Shown here one piece after another: positions 17,276 to 25,755 of a stretch of 49,484 nt of DNA. Made by a program: the position numbers and the translations under genes. The DNA comes from Planctomycetaceae bacterium. Its GTDB lineage: Bacteria; Planctomycetota; Planctomycetia; Pirellulales; Pirellulaceae. Within the stretch, counting starts at the first letter, position 1. Each line of letters opens with the position of its first letter. Under the pieces are notes generated by a model. That model was not told where the DNA came from, ran no database searches, and saw nothing but the letters and a program-made list of their open reading frames with translations. Location of the stretch: the NCBI GenBank assembly GCA_020638975.1, contig JACKHN010000041.1, positions 1-49,484 on the forward strand. Direction: 5' to 3'.

Positions 17276-17461
17276 TCATGGCCTTGGAATTTCAAGTTGG
17301 TCACAGATCACACGCACGAGGGTTTCTTAGATCTCACGATGCCGCAGAACTGCCGCACATCTCCCATTGGCTGGATTGCGATAGATCGAATGCCGCGCGC
17401 CTTCGCGATCAAGCTGACAACCATGATTCACGAGATGTCGAATGAGATTTCGCCGCTTCAT
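17276..17461 (-). pseudogene. hicA: hicA toxin interrupted by a nonsense codon
   Basis: Reading the minus strand from the ATG at 17461 gives MKRRNLIRHLVNHGCQLDRE, then GARHSIYRNPANGRCAAVLR and HREI, which is the HicA mRNA-interferase pattern including the active-site-type histidine (H24). Codon 45 is TAA (17327-17329). The frame then continues ETLVRVICDQLEIPRP to a TGA at 17276-17278, which is exactly the C-terminal helix expected for a 60-aa HicA. A single base change in AAA or GAA/CAA would explain the stop. The usual V-P-R-H is V-L-R-H here. The start overlaps the hicB stop by ATGA. The 44-residue product would lack the last helix; whether it retains any RNase activity is unknown. Confidence 0.8.
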
Positions 17462-17697
17462 CGAGCTGGCACATCAATCGTCACGGTATCCCACACAGCA
17501 CCTGGCGATGCCGCAGTTACTGCGTGCTGACGATAGCTTTCCAGCAACAACTCAACGGCTTCCTTGATGTTTTCCCTTGCCTCTTCGAGGTCCTTGCCTT
17601 GCGTCACGGCACCCGGCAGCTCCGGTACCCGCGCCATGATCCAGCCATCCTCGATCTCTTCGAACACGACGGAGAATTCACGCTTCATTGCTTGCAT
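17458..17697 (-). CDS. hicB: HicB-family antitoxin
   Basis: 79-aa HicB-type antitoxin. The start at 17697 (MQAMKREFSVVFEE) has a GGAG six bases upstream; the ATG at 17688 is the alternative, and the longer frame to 17727 would run into the preceding gene. The degenerate RNase-H-like fold is shown by FSVVFEEIEDGWIMARVPELPGAVTQGKDLEEARENIKEAVELLL. There is no separate DNA-binding helix-turn-helix, so it belongs to the short HicB class. It would normally neutralise HicA, encoded directly downstream with an ATGA overlap, but that gene carries a stop codon here. The pair lies between a PSD1 cytochrome gene (14 bp away) and its DUF1501 partner, so it may now be transcribed with them. Confidence 0.88.
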   Translation of the reverse strand: MQAMKREFSVVFEEIEDGWIMARVPELPGAVTQGKDLEEARENIKEAVELLLESYRQHAVTAASPGAVWDTVTIDVPAR

Positions 17698-17710
17698 AAA
17701 GAGCTCCAGA

Positions 17711-20700
17711 TCAATCCAAATACACAAACTCGCTCAGGTTGAATAATATGCGGCAGGCGTTCTCAATGCCATGCGCTGAGGCATAACCGACCAATTGCTC
17801 TCGTTCCAATCGCGTAGGGGAACGACCGGCGATTAGCTCCATGGCGTGTTCAAGTTGCTCGGGCAGAGTTGCTCCTTCACGCTTGAGCCGCTCGGCAAAG
17901 TGCTGAGACATCACCAAATTAAACTTGTTGTTCAGTAGCGATAATGCCTGCAACGATGTGAGCGTTTCGTTTCGCAGCGGAGTACTCTGTGACGAATCAG
18001 CGCAATCCAGCGTGGTCATAAAAGGATTGGGTTGCGAGCGGGCGATGAACCGGTAGATCGAACGCCGATGAGACGCTGGATCGTTGGGGTCGAACAAATG
18101 ATATTCGTAGTGTGGCGAGTGAGCCGTCTTTTCCAAAACGAACAAATAGTATCCCGGGCCGCCCATCGACGTGTTCATGCGGCCGCTGACTGAAAGAATC
18201 GCGTCACGGATTTCTTCGGCTTCTAATCGACGTCGATTCATACGCCATAGCAAGCGATTACCCGAATCTGCTGCGATCGCTTTCGCGGTATTTGCGTTCG
18301 TCGCGTTGCTGGTTTGTCGATAGGCGTTGCTCGTTACGATCTGTCGATGCAACTCCTTTATCGACTGGCCGTTGTCACGCAACTCAGTGGCGAGCCAGTC
18401 GAGCAACTCCGGATGCGAAGGAAGTTGCCCCATACGACCAAAATCATTGGGGGTTTCGACGATACCCATTCCGAAGTGATACAGCCAAATGCGATTGGCA
18501 ATCGACCGCCAAGTCAGCGGATGATCGTGATGCGTAATCCATTGTGCGAGTGCGGCACGGCGATCGCCTTCGGTATGGTCGGACGGCAAAGAGAAGTCGG
18601 CACTGCTCGACCCAAGGATCGGCAGAGTGCCTGGATGTACTTCTTCTCGGGGCGAGTTGACATCTCCTCGATGCAACAATCTCACAACACGAGGCGTTCC
18701 CATCGTCGGCTTGAAGTTGCCCTGGGGGTCGAAGTGTGTCGCAGCGGCATAAACCATGCGACCGTTCGGTAATCCGGCAAGTGCCTGCGTTGCGGTGGTG
18801 AACTGCGTGTTGAGTCGATCTCGTTCCGCCTTCCGTGCGGGCGTGTCTATGCGAGCAAGGATGTCGCTATGTTGCTTGTTGGCTTCCGCTAACTCGCGTA
18901 GCGCATCTGGATCGCTCGCGGCGGCCCAGATGCCATCGGTCAAGTTCGCCTTGCCCCACCGAACCGGTGCTTCGATCGAATCGAGCGATCTGACCGCTGC
19001 GTTTAACGCGACATTGGTTCCGCTGTCGTCGAAGACTTCGACTTCTGCTAGCGCGAAGATGTAATCGTTCTTTCGTTCGACAAGCTTCGTTGCCAAGACA
19101 CGGACGTAGCGAACCGTGACGTGATCGACATTAATCTCGTGCGGCAGGAGACCCGGGTTCGGTAAGTCAGACGTTCGGTGATCGTCGAGAACTACGGGGT
19201 CGGGAGTCTTTTTCGGCGTGACGTCCTTGTCTGAAAGAATTCGCTCGTCCGAAAAAGACTCCCGACCCCTTGCCGCCGCGACTTGGAAACGGAGGGGAAA
19301 TCCAAAGCCGGCTCCGATCCCAGCGAACTCGTCATGACAGGGTTGCAACACGACCTTGCTTATCACGACATCGTGACCAAGGTCCACTTCAACCCACTTC
19401 TCGCGATTCGGATCACTTTCGATGGTGCTGTGATAGCCGAACGCAGGATGCTTGTCCTTGGCATCGGTTCTCGGTTTCAGAACCGCAATCTGTTTCTCAA
19501 GGGCCGCGAGTTCTTCGCCACCTTCTTGCTTGATCGCCGCGTCGAGCGCTGCCAACGCCTCCTGCGTCTCTTTCAGCGAGTCTTCCAAGTCGCGGCGTTG
19601 TTGCTCGACTGCCGGGTCAAGGTCGTAGGCCCGTTCCGCTCGATCGACTGCCGCGAACACGGACTGCAGGCTGTAGTAGTGGTTCTGCGTGAAGGGGTCG
19701 AACTTGTGATTGTGGCAGCGGCAGCATTGAACCGTCGCGCTGTTAAACGTATTCAGCGTGTTACTCACCATCTCGTCGCGATCGATATGGCGAGCTTCTT
19801 TGCCGTCGATCTTGGTCTCGGGAACTTCGACATGTCCGATAAAGTCCCAAGGTCCTGCGGCAAGAAACCCCAGCCCGAGGATTCCATCCGGCTCGCCGGG
19901 AAAGAGTACATCACCCGCGATCTGTTCTTGAACAAAACGTTCGTACGGTTTGTCTTCGTTGAACGAGTGAATGACATAATCGCGATACGGCCAAGCGTTT
20001 GGCCGCAACTTATCCTTGTCATAACCACAGGTATCGGCGTATTTCACAACGTCCAACCAATGCCTCGCCCAGCGCTCGCCGTATTGCGGCGAAGCAAGCA
20101 AACGATCAACAAGCCGTTCGTAAGCCAGTGGCGAATCGTCAGAGATGAATGCCGCGATCTCGTCGGGCGTCGGCGGCAGACCTAGTAAGTCGAAGTACAG
20201 CCGCCGAGCCAGCGTTCGGCGGTCGGTCGACTCGGACATGGACAGGCCGTTTGCCTGAAGCTTTGCCAAGATGAATCGATCAATAGGCGTCGCTGCCATA
20301 AGGGTCCAGGAGCCCTCCGCATTTGGCACAATTGGTCGGGTGAGCGGTTGGAGCGACCACCAGTTCGTATCGGCAAGGCTTTTGTCTTCGAGCCGTTTTT
20401 CTCCCGACCACTTGGCTCCACCGACAAGCCACTGGCGAATGGCATCGACCTCTTCCGCAGTCAACGGCTTCGCATCCTTAGGCATCTCGGGTTCGTCGCC
20501 CGATACATACTCTAAGAGTGAACTGGCCGTCGGATCATCAAGGTCGATGGCCGGCCCCCCCTCGCCACCGAGTTGCAATGATTGCTCGGACTGCAGAGAC
20601 AGTTGGCCCTTTTGATCGTCGTCGTTGTGACAACTGACACAACGACGCTCAAAGATCGAGGCGATCTTCGAGGCAAAGAGGTCGTCATCCGCACGCGACG

Positions 20701-20761
20701 ACACGGCAAACGCAGGAAGCAGTGCTCCTAGAATCGCGAGAATATAGGATCGAGTGTTCAT
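17711..20761 (-). CDS. PSD1 cytochrome (PSCyt1-DUF1549-discoidin-DUF1553)
   Basis: 1016-aa exported planctomycete cytochrome. The ATG at 20761 starts a signal peptide (MNTRSYILAILGALLPAFAVSS). PSCyt1 haem motif: CVSCHNDDDQKGQL. DUF1549: LYFDLLGLPPTPDEI, RWARHWLDVVKYADTCGYDKD, and a second haem site CCRCHNHKFDPFTQ. A central F5/8-type (discoidin) sugar-binding-like domain is seen in REKWVEVDLGHDVVISKVVLQP...FGFPLRFQV...NVALN. DUF1553: HHDHPLTWRSIANRIWLYHFG, LLDWLATELRDNGQSIKELH and RRLEAEEIRDAI near the C-terminus. Length fits the discoidin-containing subtype. A 74-bp palindromic sequence lies in frame within the discoidin domain (19196-19269), adding about 24 residues. Its partner DUF1501 gene follows after hicB and broken hicA. 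Confidence 0.9.
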   Translation of the reverse strand: MNTRSYILAILGALLPAFAVSSRADDDLFASKIASIFERRCVSCHNDDDQKGQLSLQSEQSLQLGGEGGPAIDLDDPTASSLLEYVSGDEPEMPKDAKPLTAEEVDAIRQWLVGGAKWSGEKRLEDKSLADTNWWSLQPLTRPIVPNAEGSWTLMAATPIDRFILAKLQANGLSMSESTDRRTLARRLYFDLLGLPPTPDEIAAFISDDSPLAYERLVDRLLASPQYGERWARHWLDVVKYADTCGYDKDKLRPNAWPYRDYVIHSFNEDKPYERFVQEQIAGDVLFPGEPDGILGLGFLAAGPWDFIGHVEVPETKIDGKEARHIDRDEMVSNTLNTFNSATVQCCRCHNHKFDPFTQNHYYSLQSVFAAVDRAERAYDLDPAVEQQRRDLEDSLKETQEALAALDAAIKQEGGEELAALEKQIAVLKPRTDAKDKHPAFGYHSTIESDPNREKWVEVDLGHDVVISKVVLQPCHDEFAGIGAGFGFPLRFQVAAARGRESFSDERILSDKDVTPKKTPDPVVLDDHRTSDLPNPGLLPHEINVDHVTVRYVRVLATKLVERKNDYIFALAEVEVFDDSGTNVALNAAVRSLDSIEAPVRWGKANLTDGIWAAASDPDALRELAEANKQHSDILARIDTPARKAERDRLNTQFTTATQALAGLPNGRMVYAAATHFDPQGNFKPTMGTPRVVRLLHRGDVNSPREEVHPGTLPILGSSSADFSLPSDHTEGDRRAALAQWITHHDHPLTWRSIANRIWLYHFGMGIVETPNDFGRMGQLPSHPELLDWLATELRDNGQSIKELHRQIVTSNAYRQTSNATNANTAKAIAADSGNRLLWRMNRRRLEAEEIRDAILSVSGRMNTSMGGPGYYLFVLEKTAHSPHYEYHLFDPNDPASHRRSIYRFIARSQPNPFMTTLDCADSSQSTPLRNETLTSLQALSLLNNKFNLVMSQHFAERLKREGATLPEQLEHAMELIAGRSPTRLEREQLVGYASAHGIENACRILFNLSEFVYLD
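19196..19269. repeat. In-frame palindromic repeat inside a coding region
   Basis: A perfect 21-bp inverted repeat (19196-19216 with 19249-19269) has a 32-bp loop. Outer ends read GGGGTCGGGAGTC on the left and the exact complement on the right. It lies entirely within the PSD1 cytochrome gene and keeps its frame: on the minus strand the left-to-right product is G-R-E-S-F-S-D-E, loop, then T-P-K-K-T-P-D-P-V. The encoded segment is hydrophilic and falls between beta strands of the discoidin-like domain (after FPLRFQVAAARG and before VVLDDHRTSDLPNPG), where an extra loop could be tolerated. Confidence 0.85.
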
Positions 20762-20783
20762 GTGATGGCTGTTCGTCGGTGGC

Positions 20784-20831
20784 GTAAGCTTCCAGCTTGC
20801 GAAGAACACGCATGGCAAGCTGGAAGCTTAC
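20784..20831. repeat. Palindromic repeat, GTAAGCTTCCAGCTTGC type
   Basis: Perfect 17-bp inverted arms (20784-20800 and 20815-20831) with a 14-bp loop, in the 94-bp gap between the DUF1501 gene at 20856-22328 and the PSD1 cytochrome gene at 17711-20761. A run of T follows on the plus strand only, so it is not an obvious terminator for the minus-strand genes. It has the form of a dispersed palindromic element; only one copy is in this window. Confidence 0.8.
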
Positions 20832-20855
20832 CCCACTTTTTAGTCTGGACGCACA

Positions 20856-22328
20856 CTAGGCGAGAATCTCCTTCACCACGTGACCATGCACATCGGTCAA
20901 GCGGAAATCGCGGCCCTGATGACGGAACGTCAGCCGCTCGTGATTGATGCCCAAGCAATGCAGTATCGTAGCATTGAGGTCGTGAATATGAACAGGGTTC
21001 TCTTGCACGTTGTAACTGAAGTCATCGGTCTCGCCGTACACGATGCCCGGCTTGATGCCGCCGCCAGCCATCCACTTGGTGTAGCAGCGCGGATGATGAT
21101 CGCGACCGTAGTTCGTCATCGTGAGGCCGCCCTGGCAATAGATCGTACGGCCAAACTCGCCGCCCCAAACCACCAACGTATCGTCCAACATGCCTCGTTG
21201 CTTCAAGTCGTTGATCAACGCAGCACATGGTTGATCGATGATTCCACATTGTCGTCGAATATCGTTCGGCAAGTTGCCGTGCTGATCCCACTGCCGGATG
21301 AACACTTGCGTGAAGCGAACGCCGCGCTCGGCCAGTCGACGGGCCAATAAGCAGTTCGCCGCAAACGTCCCTGGCTTCTTCACGTCCTCACCGTACATCT
21401 CTAACGTATGATTCGATTCTAGCGATATGTCTGTCAGCTCAGGAACGGATGTTTGCATGCGATACGCCATCTCGTACTGAGCGATTCGCGACTGAATCTC
21501 GGGATCACCCACTTCGCCGTATCGCTCGCGATTCAACTTGGCCAGTTCGTCCAGCATCCTTCTCCGCATCTGCGGCGTCATGCCGTCTGGATTGGATAGA
21601 TACAACACCGGGTCGCCCGTTGACCGTAGGCTGACGCCTTGATGGCGCGTCGACAGGAAGCCCGTTCCCCATAACCTCGCATACAACGCTTGGCCGCCGA
21701 ATCCGCCGTTCACCGTCGAATGCAGCACGACGAACGCAGGCAAGTTCTGATTCATACTGCCCAGTCCATACGACAACCAGGCGCCGGTACTTGGCCGCCC
21801 AGGAAGCTGGCTGCCAGTTTGGATGTACGTGATCGCCGGGTCGTGATTGATGGCTTCGGTGTTGACCGTCTTGATCACGGCAAGATTGTCGACCACGCTC
21901 GCCGTGTGCGGCAAAAGTTCACTGACCCACGCTCCGTGCTCGCCGTGACGATGGAACTTAAACATCGAAGGAGCAATCGGAAACCTCGCTTGCCCGGACG
22001 TCATCGTCGTGATGCGTTGTCCGTTGCGAACAGAATCCGGCAAGTCCTTATCGAACCAGTCACGCATCTTGGGTTTATAGTCCCACATGTCGATCTGCGA
22101 GGGTGCGCCCGACATGAACAGATAGATAACGCGCTTCGCCTTAGGAGCAAAATGCGGTAATCCAGGCAGAGCCTGCATCTCGTTCGCTGCGGTCGGATCG
22201 TTGGCTGTCGCGCCGAACAAGTCCGGATTAAGCAGCGACCCGAGTGCTGCCGCACCAATTCCGGTGGCGCTGCGACCAAAGAAATGGCGGCGAGTTTCTA
22301 TCAGCTCTGCTTCACGGATCGGATTCAT
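20856..22328 (-). CDS. DUF1501 family exported protein (second copy)
   Basis: 490-aa DUF1501 protein. The ATG at 22328 starts MNPIREAELIETRRHFFGRS, a twin-arginine signal; in-frame codons up to 22475 run through a palindromic repeat and are not protein-like. Conserved blocks: RVIYLFMSGAPSQIDMWDYKPKM, GAWLSYGLGSMNQNLPAFVVL, LLARRLAERGVRFTQVF, DTLVVWGGEFGRTIYCQ, GRDHHPRCYTKWMAGGGIKPG and the terminal GINHERLTFRHQGRDFRLTDVHGHVV. It differs from the copy at 15790 mainly in the substrate-facing middle part. It lies 159 bp downstream of a PSD1 cytochrome gene on the same strand, the standard pair; the gap is mostly taken up by a palindromic repeat. Enzymatic activity is not established for the family. 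Confidence 0.9.
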   Translation of the reverse strand: MNPIREAELIETRRHFFGRSATGIGAAALGSLLNPDLFGATANDPTAANEMQALPGLPHFAPKAKRVIYLFMSGAPSQIDMWDYKPKMRDWFDKDLPDSVRNGQRITTMTSGQARFPIAPSMFKFHRHGEHGAWVSELLPHTASVVDNLAVIKTVNTEAINHDPAITYIQTGSQLPGRPSTGAWLSYGLGSMNQNLPAFVVLHSTVNGGFGGQALYARLWGTGFLSTRHQGVSLRSTGDPVLYLSNPDGMTPQMRRRMLDELAKLNRERYGEVGDPEIQSRIAQYEMAYRMQTSVPELTDISLESNHTLEMYGEDVKKPGTFAANCLLARRLAERGVRFTQVFIRQWDQHGNLPNDIRRQCGIIDQPCAALINDLKQRGMLDDTLVVWGGEFGRTIYCQGGLTMTNYGRDHHPRCYTKWMAGGGIKPGIVYGETDDFSYNVQENPVHIHDLNATILHCLGINHERLTFRHQGRDFRLTDVHGHVVKEILA

Positions 22329-22392
22329 GGTTTTGTCTCGACTAGTGGGAGCTAACTTATCGTTTTGATCTGGTAGGCTCTGTGTTCTGTGT

Positions 22393-22454
22393 CCACTGGC
22401 TCTGCCAGTGCATTCTCGTGTCGCGAAACAAGCACGCACTGGCAGAGCCAGTGG
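22393..22454. repeat. Palindromic repeat, CCACTGGCTCTGCCAGTGC type
   Basis: Perfect 19-bp inverted arms (22393-22411 and 22436-22454) with a 24-bp loop; outside them GTGT and CACAC extend the symmetry with a one-base offset. It sits in the gap between the PSD1 cytochrome gene (22488-25649) and its DUF1501 partner (20856-22328). Each arm is itself nearly palindromic (CACTGGC...GCCAGTG), so alternative cruciform folds are possible. One copy in this window. Confidence 0.8.
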
Positions 22455-22487
22455 CACACCGAGGGTCAGCGACATCCGAGAATTCGA

Positions 22488-25400
22488 TTAACCTTTAGTA
22501 ACCGTTTCACTGAGGTTCAACAGTAGGTGGGCGATCATTGTCCAGGCTCCTAATTCGTTGGCGTCTAACATTTCGTTGCGTGGCGATTCGCCCGCAGCAA
22601 GCAACTTCGTCGCCGCTTCGGGATTACTCTTGAACTCGGCGAGGTAATCGTTGAACAGCTGGGTCAGCGAATCCAACTCACTGGCGCTGGGATGCCGGGC
22701 AAGCACCGTTCGGAAGGCAAACGTTATGCGTTCCCGCGAGTCCGACTCGGCGTCGTTCATCACGCGCTCGGCGAACTTTCGAGCTGCTTCAATGAACTGC
22801 ACGTCGTTCATCAGTACCAGTGCTTGGAGCGGTGTATTCGTTCTCGCGCGACGGACTTGGCACGTTTCGCGATCGGGCGCGTCGAACGTTGTCATCGTCG
22901 GAGGTGGCGAGGTACGTTTCCAGAACGTATACATGCTGCGTCGATAGAGCTTGTCGCCGCTGTCCTGAACAAAGACGGACGTGTTGCTGCCACCAAAACC
23001 AACCGGCTTCCACAGCCCGGCCGGTTGATAGGGCCGCACGCTCTTGCCGCCAATCTCGTCGACCAGCAGCCCGCTCAGCGCCAACGCTTGATCGCGAATC
23101 ACCTCCGCGTCCAAACGGTGTCGCGGACCACGCGATAGCAGGCGATTCGCCGGATCGGCAGCCAGCTTCTCAGGCGTCACACGAGACGACTGCCGATAGG
23201 TCGCTGACATCACAAGCAATTTTTGCATTCGCTTAACGTCCCAACCGGATTCAATGAAGTCGACCGCCAGCCAGTCGAGCAACGCCGGATGCGAAGGATG
23301 TTCGCCTTGGACTCCAAAATCCTCGGCGGTCTTGACTAAGCCCGTTCCAAAGAAATGTTGCCAGTATCGGTTCACGGTGACTCGCGCCGTCAGCGGATGG
23401 CTTGGGCTGACCAACCATTGAGCCAGTCCCAACCGGTTCGCCGGCGCTTCAGGCAGCGAACTGCCTAGCCAACTCGGGACGTTCGATGAAACAGGATCGC
23501 GTTTTAACGTGTACTCACCTCGCTCCAGGATGTGAGCCTGTCGCGGCTCCTTGCGTTCTTCCATGATCAGTGTTGCGGGGATCGCCTTTTCGAGATCGGC
23601 GAGTTGTTGATTGAGGCTGGTTTGCTGTTGCATCGGCTCGGCCAGCAGCTCGCGAGCTTCGGGATGGACGTGCTGCAAATAATAGCGCGTGAGCTGCGAC
23701 TTCTGCTGGTCGTTACGCTTATCCGTTTCGACTTCGAGCAGTTTCTTAATATCTTCGGGAACAACGGGTGCCTTGCCGCTCTTTTGAAATTGCTCCCAGA
23801 CAAACTGCGATGTTTTTTGTTCATCCGAGAGCGACGCGGTCACGATCCCTGCTGTGTCCCAATGCACATTCCCTTTCACTTGAGTAAACGCCCAGCCGTT
23901 AAGTTCCGAACCGGCCTTCAAGCCGACCGCTTCCGCAGTCACTTCGAGTCGAACCCACTTTCCAGCCTCTGGCAATTCTCCCATCAGCCGATTCGATTCA
24001 TTGTTGCGGCCTGCGCCGAATGCCTTATCGGCTCCCCATGAAGCACGATGCTCCCAAGTACCGTCATTGAATTGCAATTGAATCGTGTCGGGAAGATTCG
24101 CGGGATCGAGATAGACGTACGCGAACAAACGCGTGTTCTCGCCAATCTTCAACTTGTCAGTTGCTCCGCTGAAGTAGTGCTGCGTGATCCCGTCACCGGT
24201 GGCGACGCGCACCGTCGAGTTCTTACCGCTGTGGACCGGATGATCGGGAGCTTCGACAAACTGCCACGGATTCGGCCCATCGCCTTGCGCGTTCGCTCCG
24301 GTAGGAAGCGAGTCGTCGAACCAGATAAGGTCTTCTTCGCTCAACTCGCCCAGCGGAGCATCAGGCGTCGGATCGGTGTAGTTAAAATCAGCCAGCAGCT
24401 TATCAACTTCCGCATTCTTTACAGCGACTTCAGCGGTCAGCTTCTCCTTTTGCGCCGTTTGCTCGGCAGTAGGAACCTTGATCGATGGCGGTGGCAACAG
24501 CGCGTTGCCGTCCATTGCTTTCTCGGTCAAACTGAAGAAATAGGAGAAGAGCTGATAGAACTCTTTCTGCGTGAGTGGATCGAATTTGTGATCGTGACAG
24601 GCTGCGCAGCCAGCAGTCAGCCCCAGCCACACGGTCGACGTGGTTTCGACGCGATCGACGGCGTATCTCACGTAGTATTCTTCGTCGATCGAACCGCCTT
24701 CGCTGGTCGTCACGTTGCAGCGATTGAATCCCGTCGCGACGCGTTGCTCCAGCGTAGGATTCGGTAACAGATCGCCCGCGAGTTGCTCGATCGTGAACTG
24801 ATCGAAGGGCAAGTTGCGGTTGAAGGCGTCGATGACCCAATCACGATAGGGCCAGATTGCACGTTCGTTATCGAGGTGCAAGCCATGCGTGTCGGCATAC
24901 CGCGCGGCATCCAACCAACTCCGGCCCATGTGTTCGCCATATCGTTTCGAATTCAGCAGGCGATCGACAACGTGTTCAAACGCTGCTGGCGAATCGTCCG
25001 CGAGAAAGTCATCGATTTCTTTGATCGTCGGCGGCAGACCAATCAGATCGAGCGTCACACGTCGAATCAAAGTTTCCTTGGAAGCGGGCGACTCGGGCGC
25101 AAACTTCGCGGTTTGTAGTTTGGCGTGAATGAAATGATCGATGGTGTTTTTGCTCTGCCAACCGGGCACCTCGTTCGGAACGGTCGGCTTGGTTGGCGTC
25201 GTGAACGCCCAATGTCCCGCCCACTGAGCACCAGCATCGATCCATGCCTTGATGCGTGCGATTTCATCGGGAGTGAGCTTCTTTCCGGAGTCGGCAGGCG
25301 GCATCCGCAGTTCCGGATCGGTGGCTGCGATCCGCTGATAGACGGAGCTTAGATCACTCTTGCCGGGAACGATGGCGATGTCACCCGAATCCGATTCGGC

Positions 25401-25649
25401 AAACGCGCCTTCCTGTTTGTCGAGTCGCAGACCGGCTTCGCGATTGGCTTCATCTGGCCCGTGGCACTTAAAGCAATTCTCGGAGAGCAGCGGAAGGATG
25501 TCGCGACTGAAGTCCACTGCGGGCGCTTCGGCTCGCAACAACTTCACGCCCGTCGAACCGGTCGGCGCTACGACAACTAGAAAAGTGACGAGGCATTTGC
25601 CGACGAGGCGAGGCCAGGAGTGAAGCGATGTGGGTCTAAGGTATCGCAT
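22488..25649 (-). CDS. PSD1 cytochrome (PSCyt1-DUF1549-beta sandwich-DUF1553)
   Basis: 1053-aa exported planctomycete cytochrome. The ATG at 25649 begins a long basic-hydrophobic signal (MRYLRPTSLHSWPRL...VTFLVVVAP); upstream in-frame sequence to 25841 crosses a palindromic repeat. PSCyt1: FSRDILPLLSENCFKCHGPD, then EAGLRLDKQEGAF. DUF1549: VTLDLIGLPPTIKEID, GRSWLDAARYADTHGLHLDNE, and the second haem site CAACHDHKFDPLTQKEF. The middle holds a beta-sandwich domain (LIWFDDSLPTGANAQGDG...QLQFNDGTWEHRASWG) that resembles a ligand-binding jelly roll instead of the discoidin domain of its paralogue. DUF1553: HPLTARVTVNRYWQHFFGTG, HRLDAEVIRDQALALSGLL and TPLQALVLMNDVQFIEAAR. It is paired with the DUF1501 gene downstream. 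Substrate unknown, presumably polymeric carbohydrate-like material. Confidence 0.92.
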   Translation of the reverse strand: MRYLRPTSLHSWPRLVGKCLVTFLVVVAPTGSTGVKLLRAEAPAVDFSRDILPLLSENCFKCHGPDEANREAGLRLDKQEGAFAESDSGDIAIVPGKSDLSSVYQRIAATDPELRMPPADSGKKLTPDEIARIKAWIDAGAQWAGHWAFTTPTKPTVPNEVPGWQSKNTIDHFIHAKLQTAKFAPESPASKETLIRRVTLDLIGLPPTIKEIDDFLADDSPAAFEHVVDRLLNSKRYGEHMGRSWLDAARYADTHGLHLDNERAIWPYRDWVIDAFNRNLPFDQFTIEQLAGDLLPNPTLEQRVATGFNRCNVTTSEGGSIDEEYYVRYAVDRVETTSTVWLGLTAGCAACHDHKFDPLTQKEFYQLFSYFFSLTEKAMDGNALLPPPSIKVPTAEQTAQKEKLTAEVAVKNAEVDKLLADFNYTDPTPDAPLGELSEEDLIWFDDSLPTGANAQGDGPNPWQFVEAPDHPVHSGKNSTVRVATGDGITQHYFSGATDKLKIGENTRLFAYVYLDPANLPDTIQLQFNDGTWEHRASWGADKAFGAGRNNESNRLMGELPEAGKWVRLEVTAEAVGLKAGSELNGWAFTQVKGNVHWDTAGIVTASLSDEQKTSQFVWEQFQKSGKAPVVPEDIKKLLEVETDKRNDQQKSQLTRYYLQHVHPEARELLAEPMQQQTSLNQQLADLEKAIPATLIMEERKEPRQAHILERGEYTLKRDPVSSNVPSWLGSSLPEAPANRLGLAQWLVSPSHPLTARVTVNRYWQHFFGTGLVKTAEDFGVQGEHPSHPALLDWLAVDFIESGWDVKRMQKLLVMSATYRQSSRVTPEKLAADPANRLLSRGPRHRLDAEVIRDQALALSGLLVDEIGGKSVRPYQPAGLWKPVGFGGSNTSVFVQDSGDKLYRRSMYTFWKRTSPPPTMTTFDAPDRETCQVRRARTNTPLQALVLMNDVQFIEAARKFAERVMNDAESDSRERITFAFRTVLARHPSASELDSLTQLFNDYLAEFKSNPEAATKLLAAGESPRNEMLDANELGAWTMIAHLLLNLSETVTKG

Positions 25650-25755
25650 AGGTTGCTGCGTCTTGGGTGGGAGAAGAAGGTGGGCACTTGCCAGTGTAGC
25701 CTGTCGGCGGGAAAGATAGAAGTTTCTCGGATTCTGCGGAGTGATATCACTTGTA

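Noticed and set aside
19283..20185. 300-aa plus-strand frame opposite the PSD1 cytochrome
   Set aside because: Shadow of the conserved minus-strand frame; composition is rich in Arg/Val with no recognisable domain.
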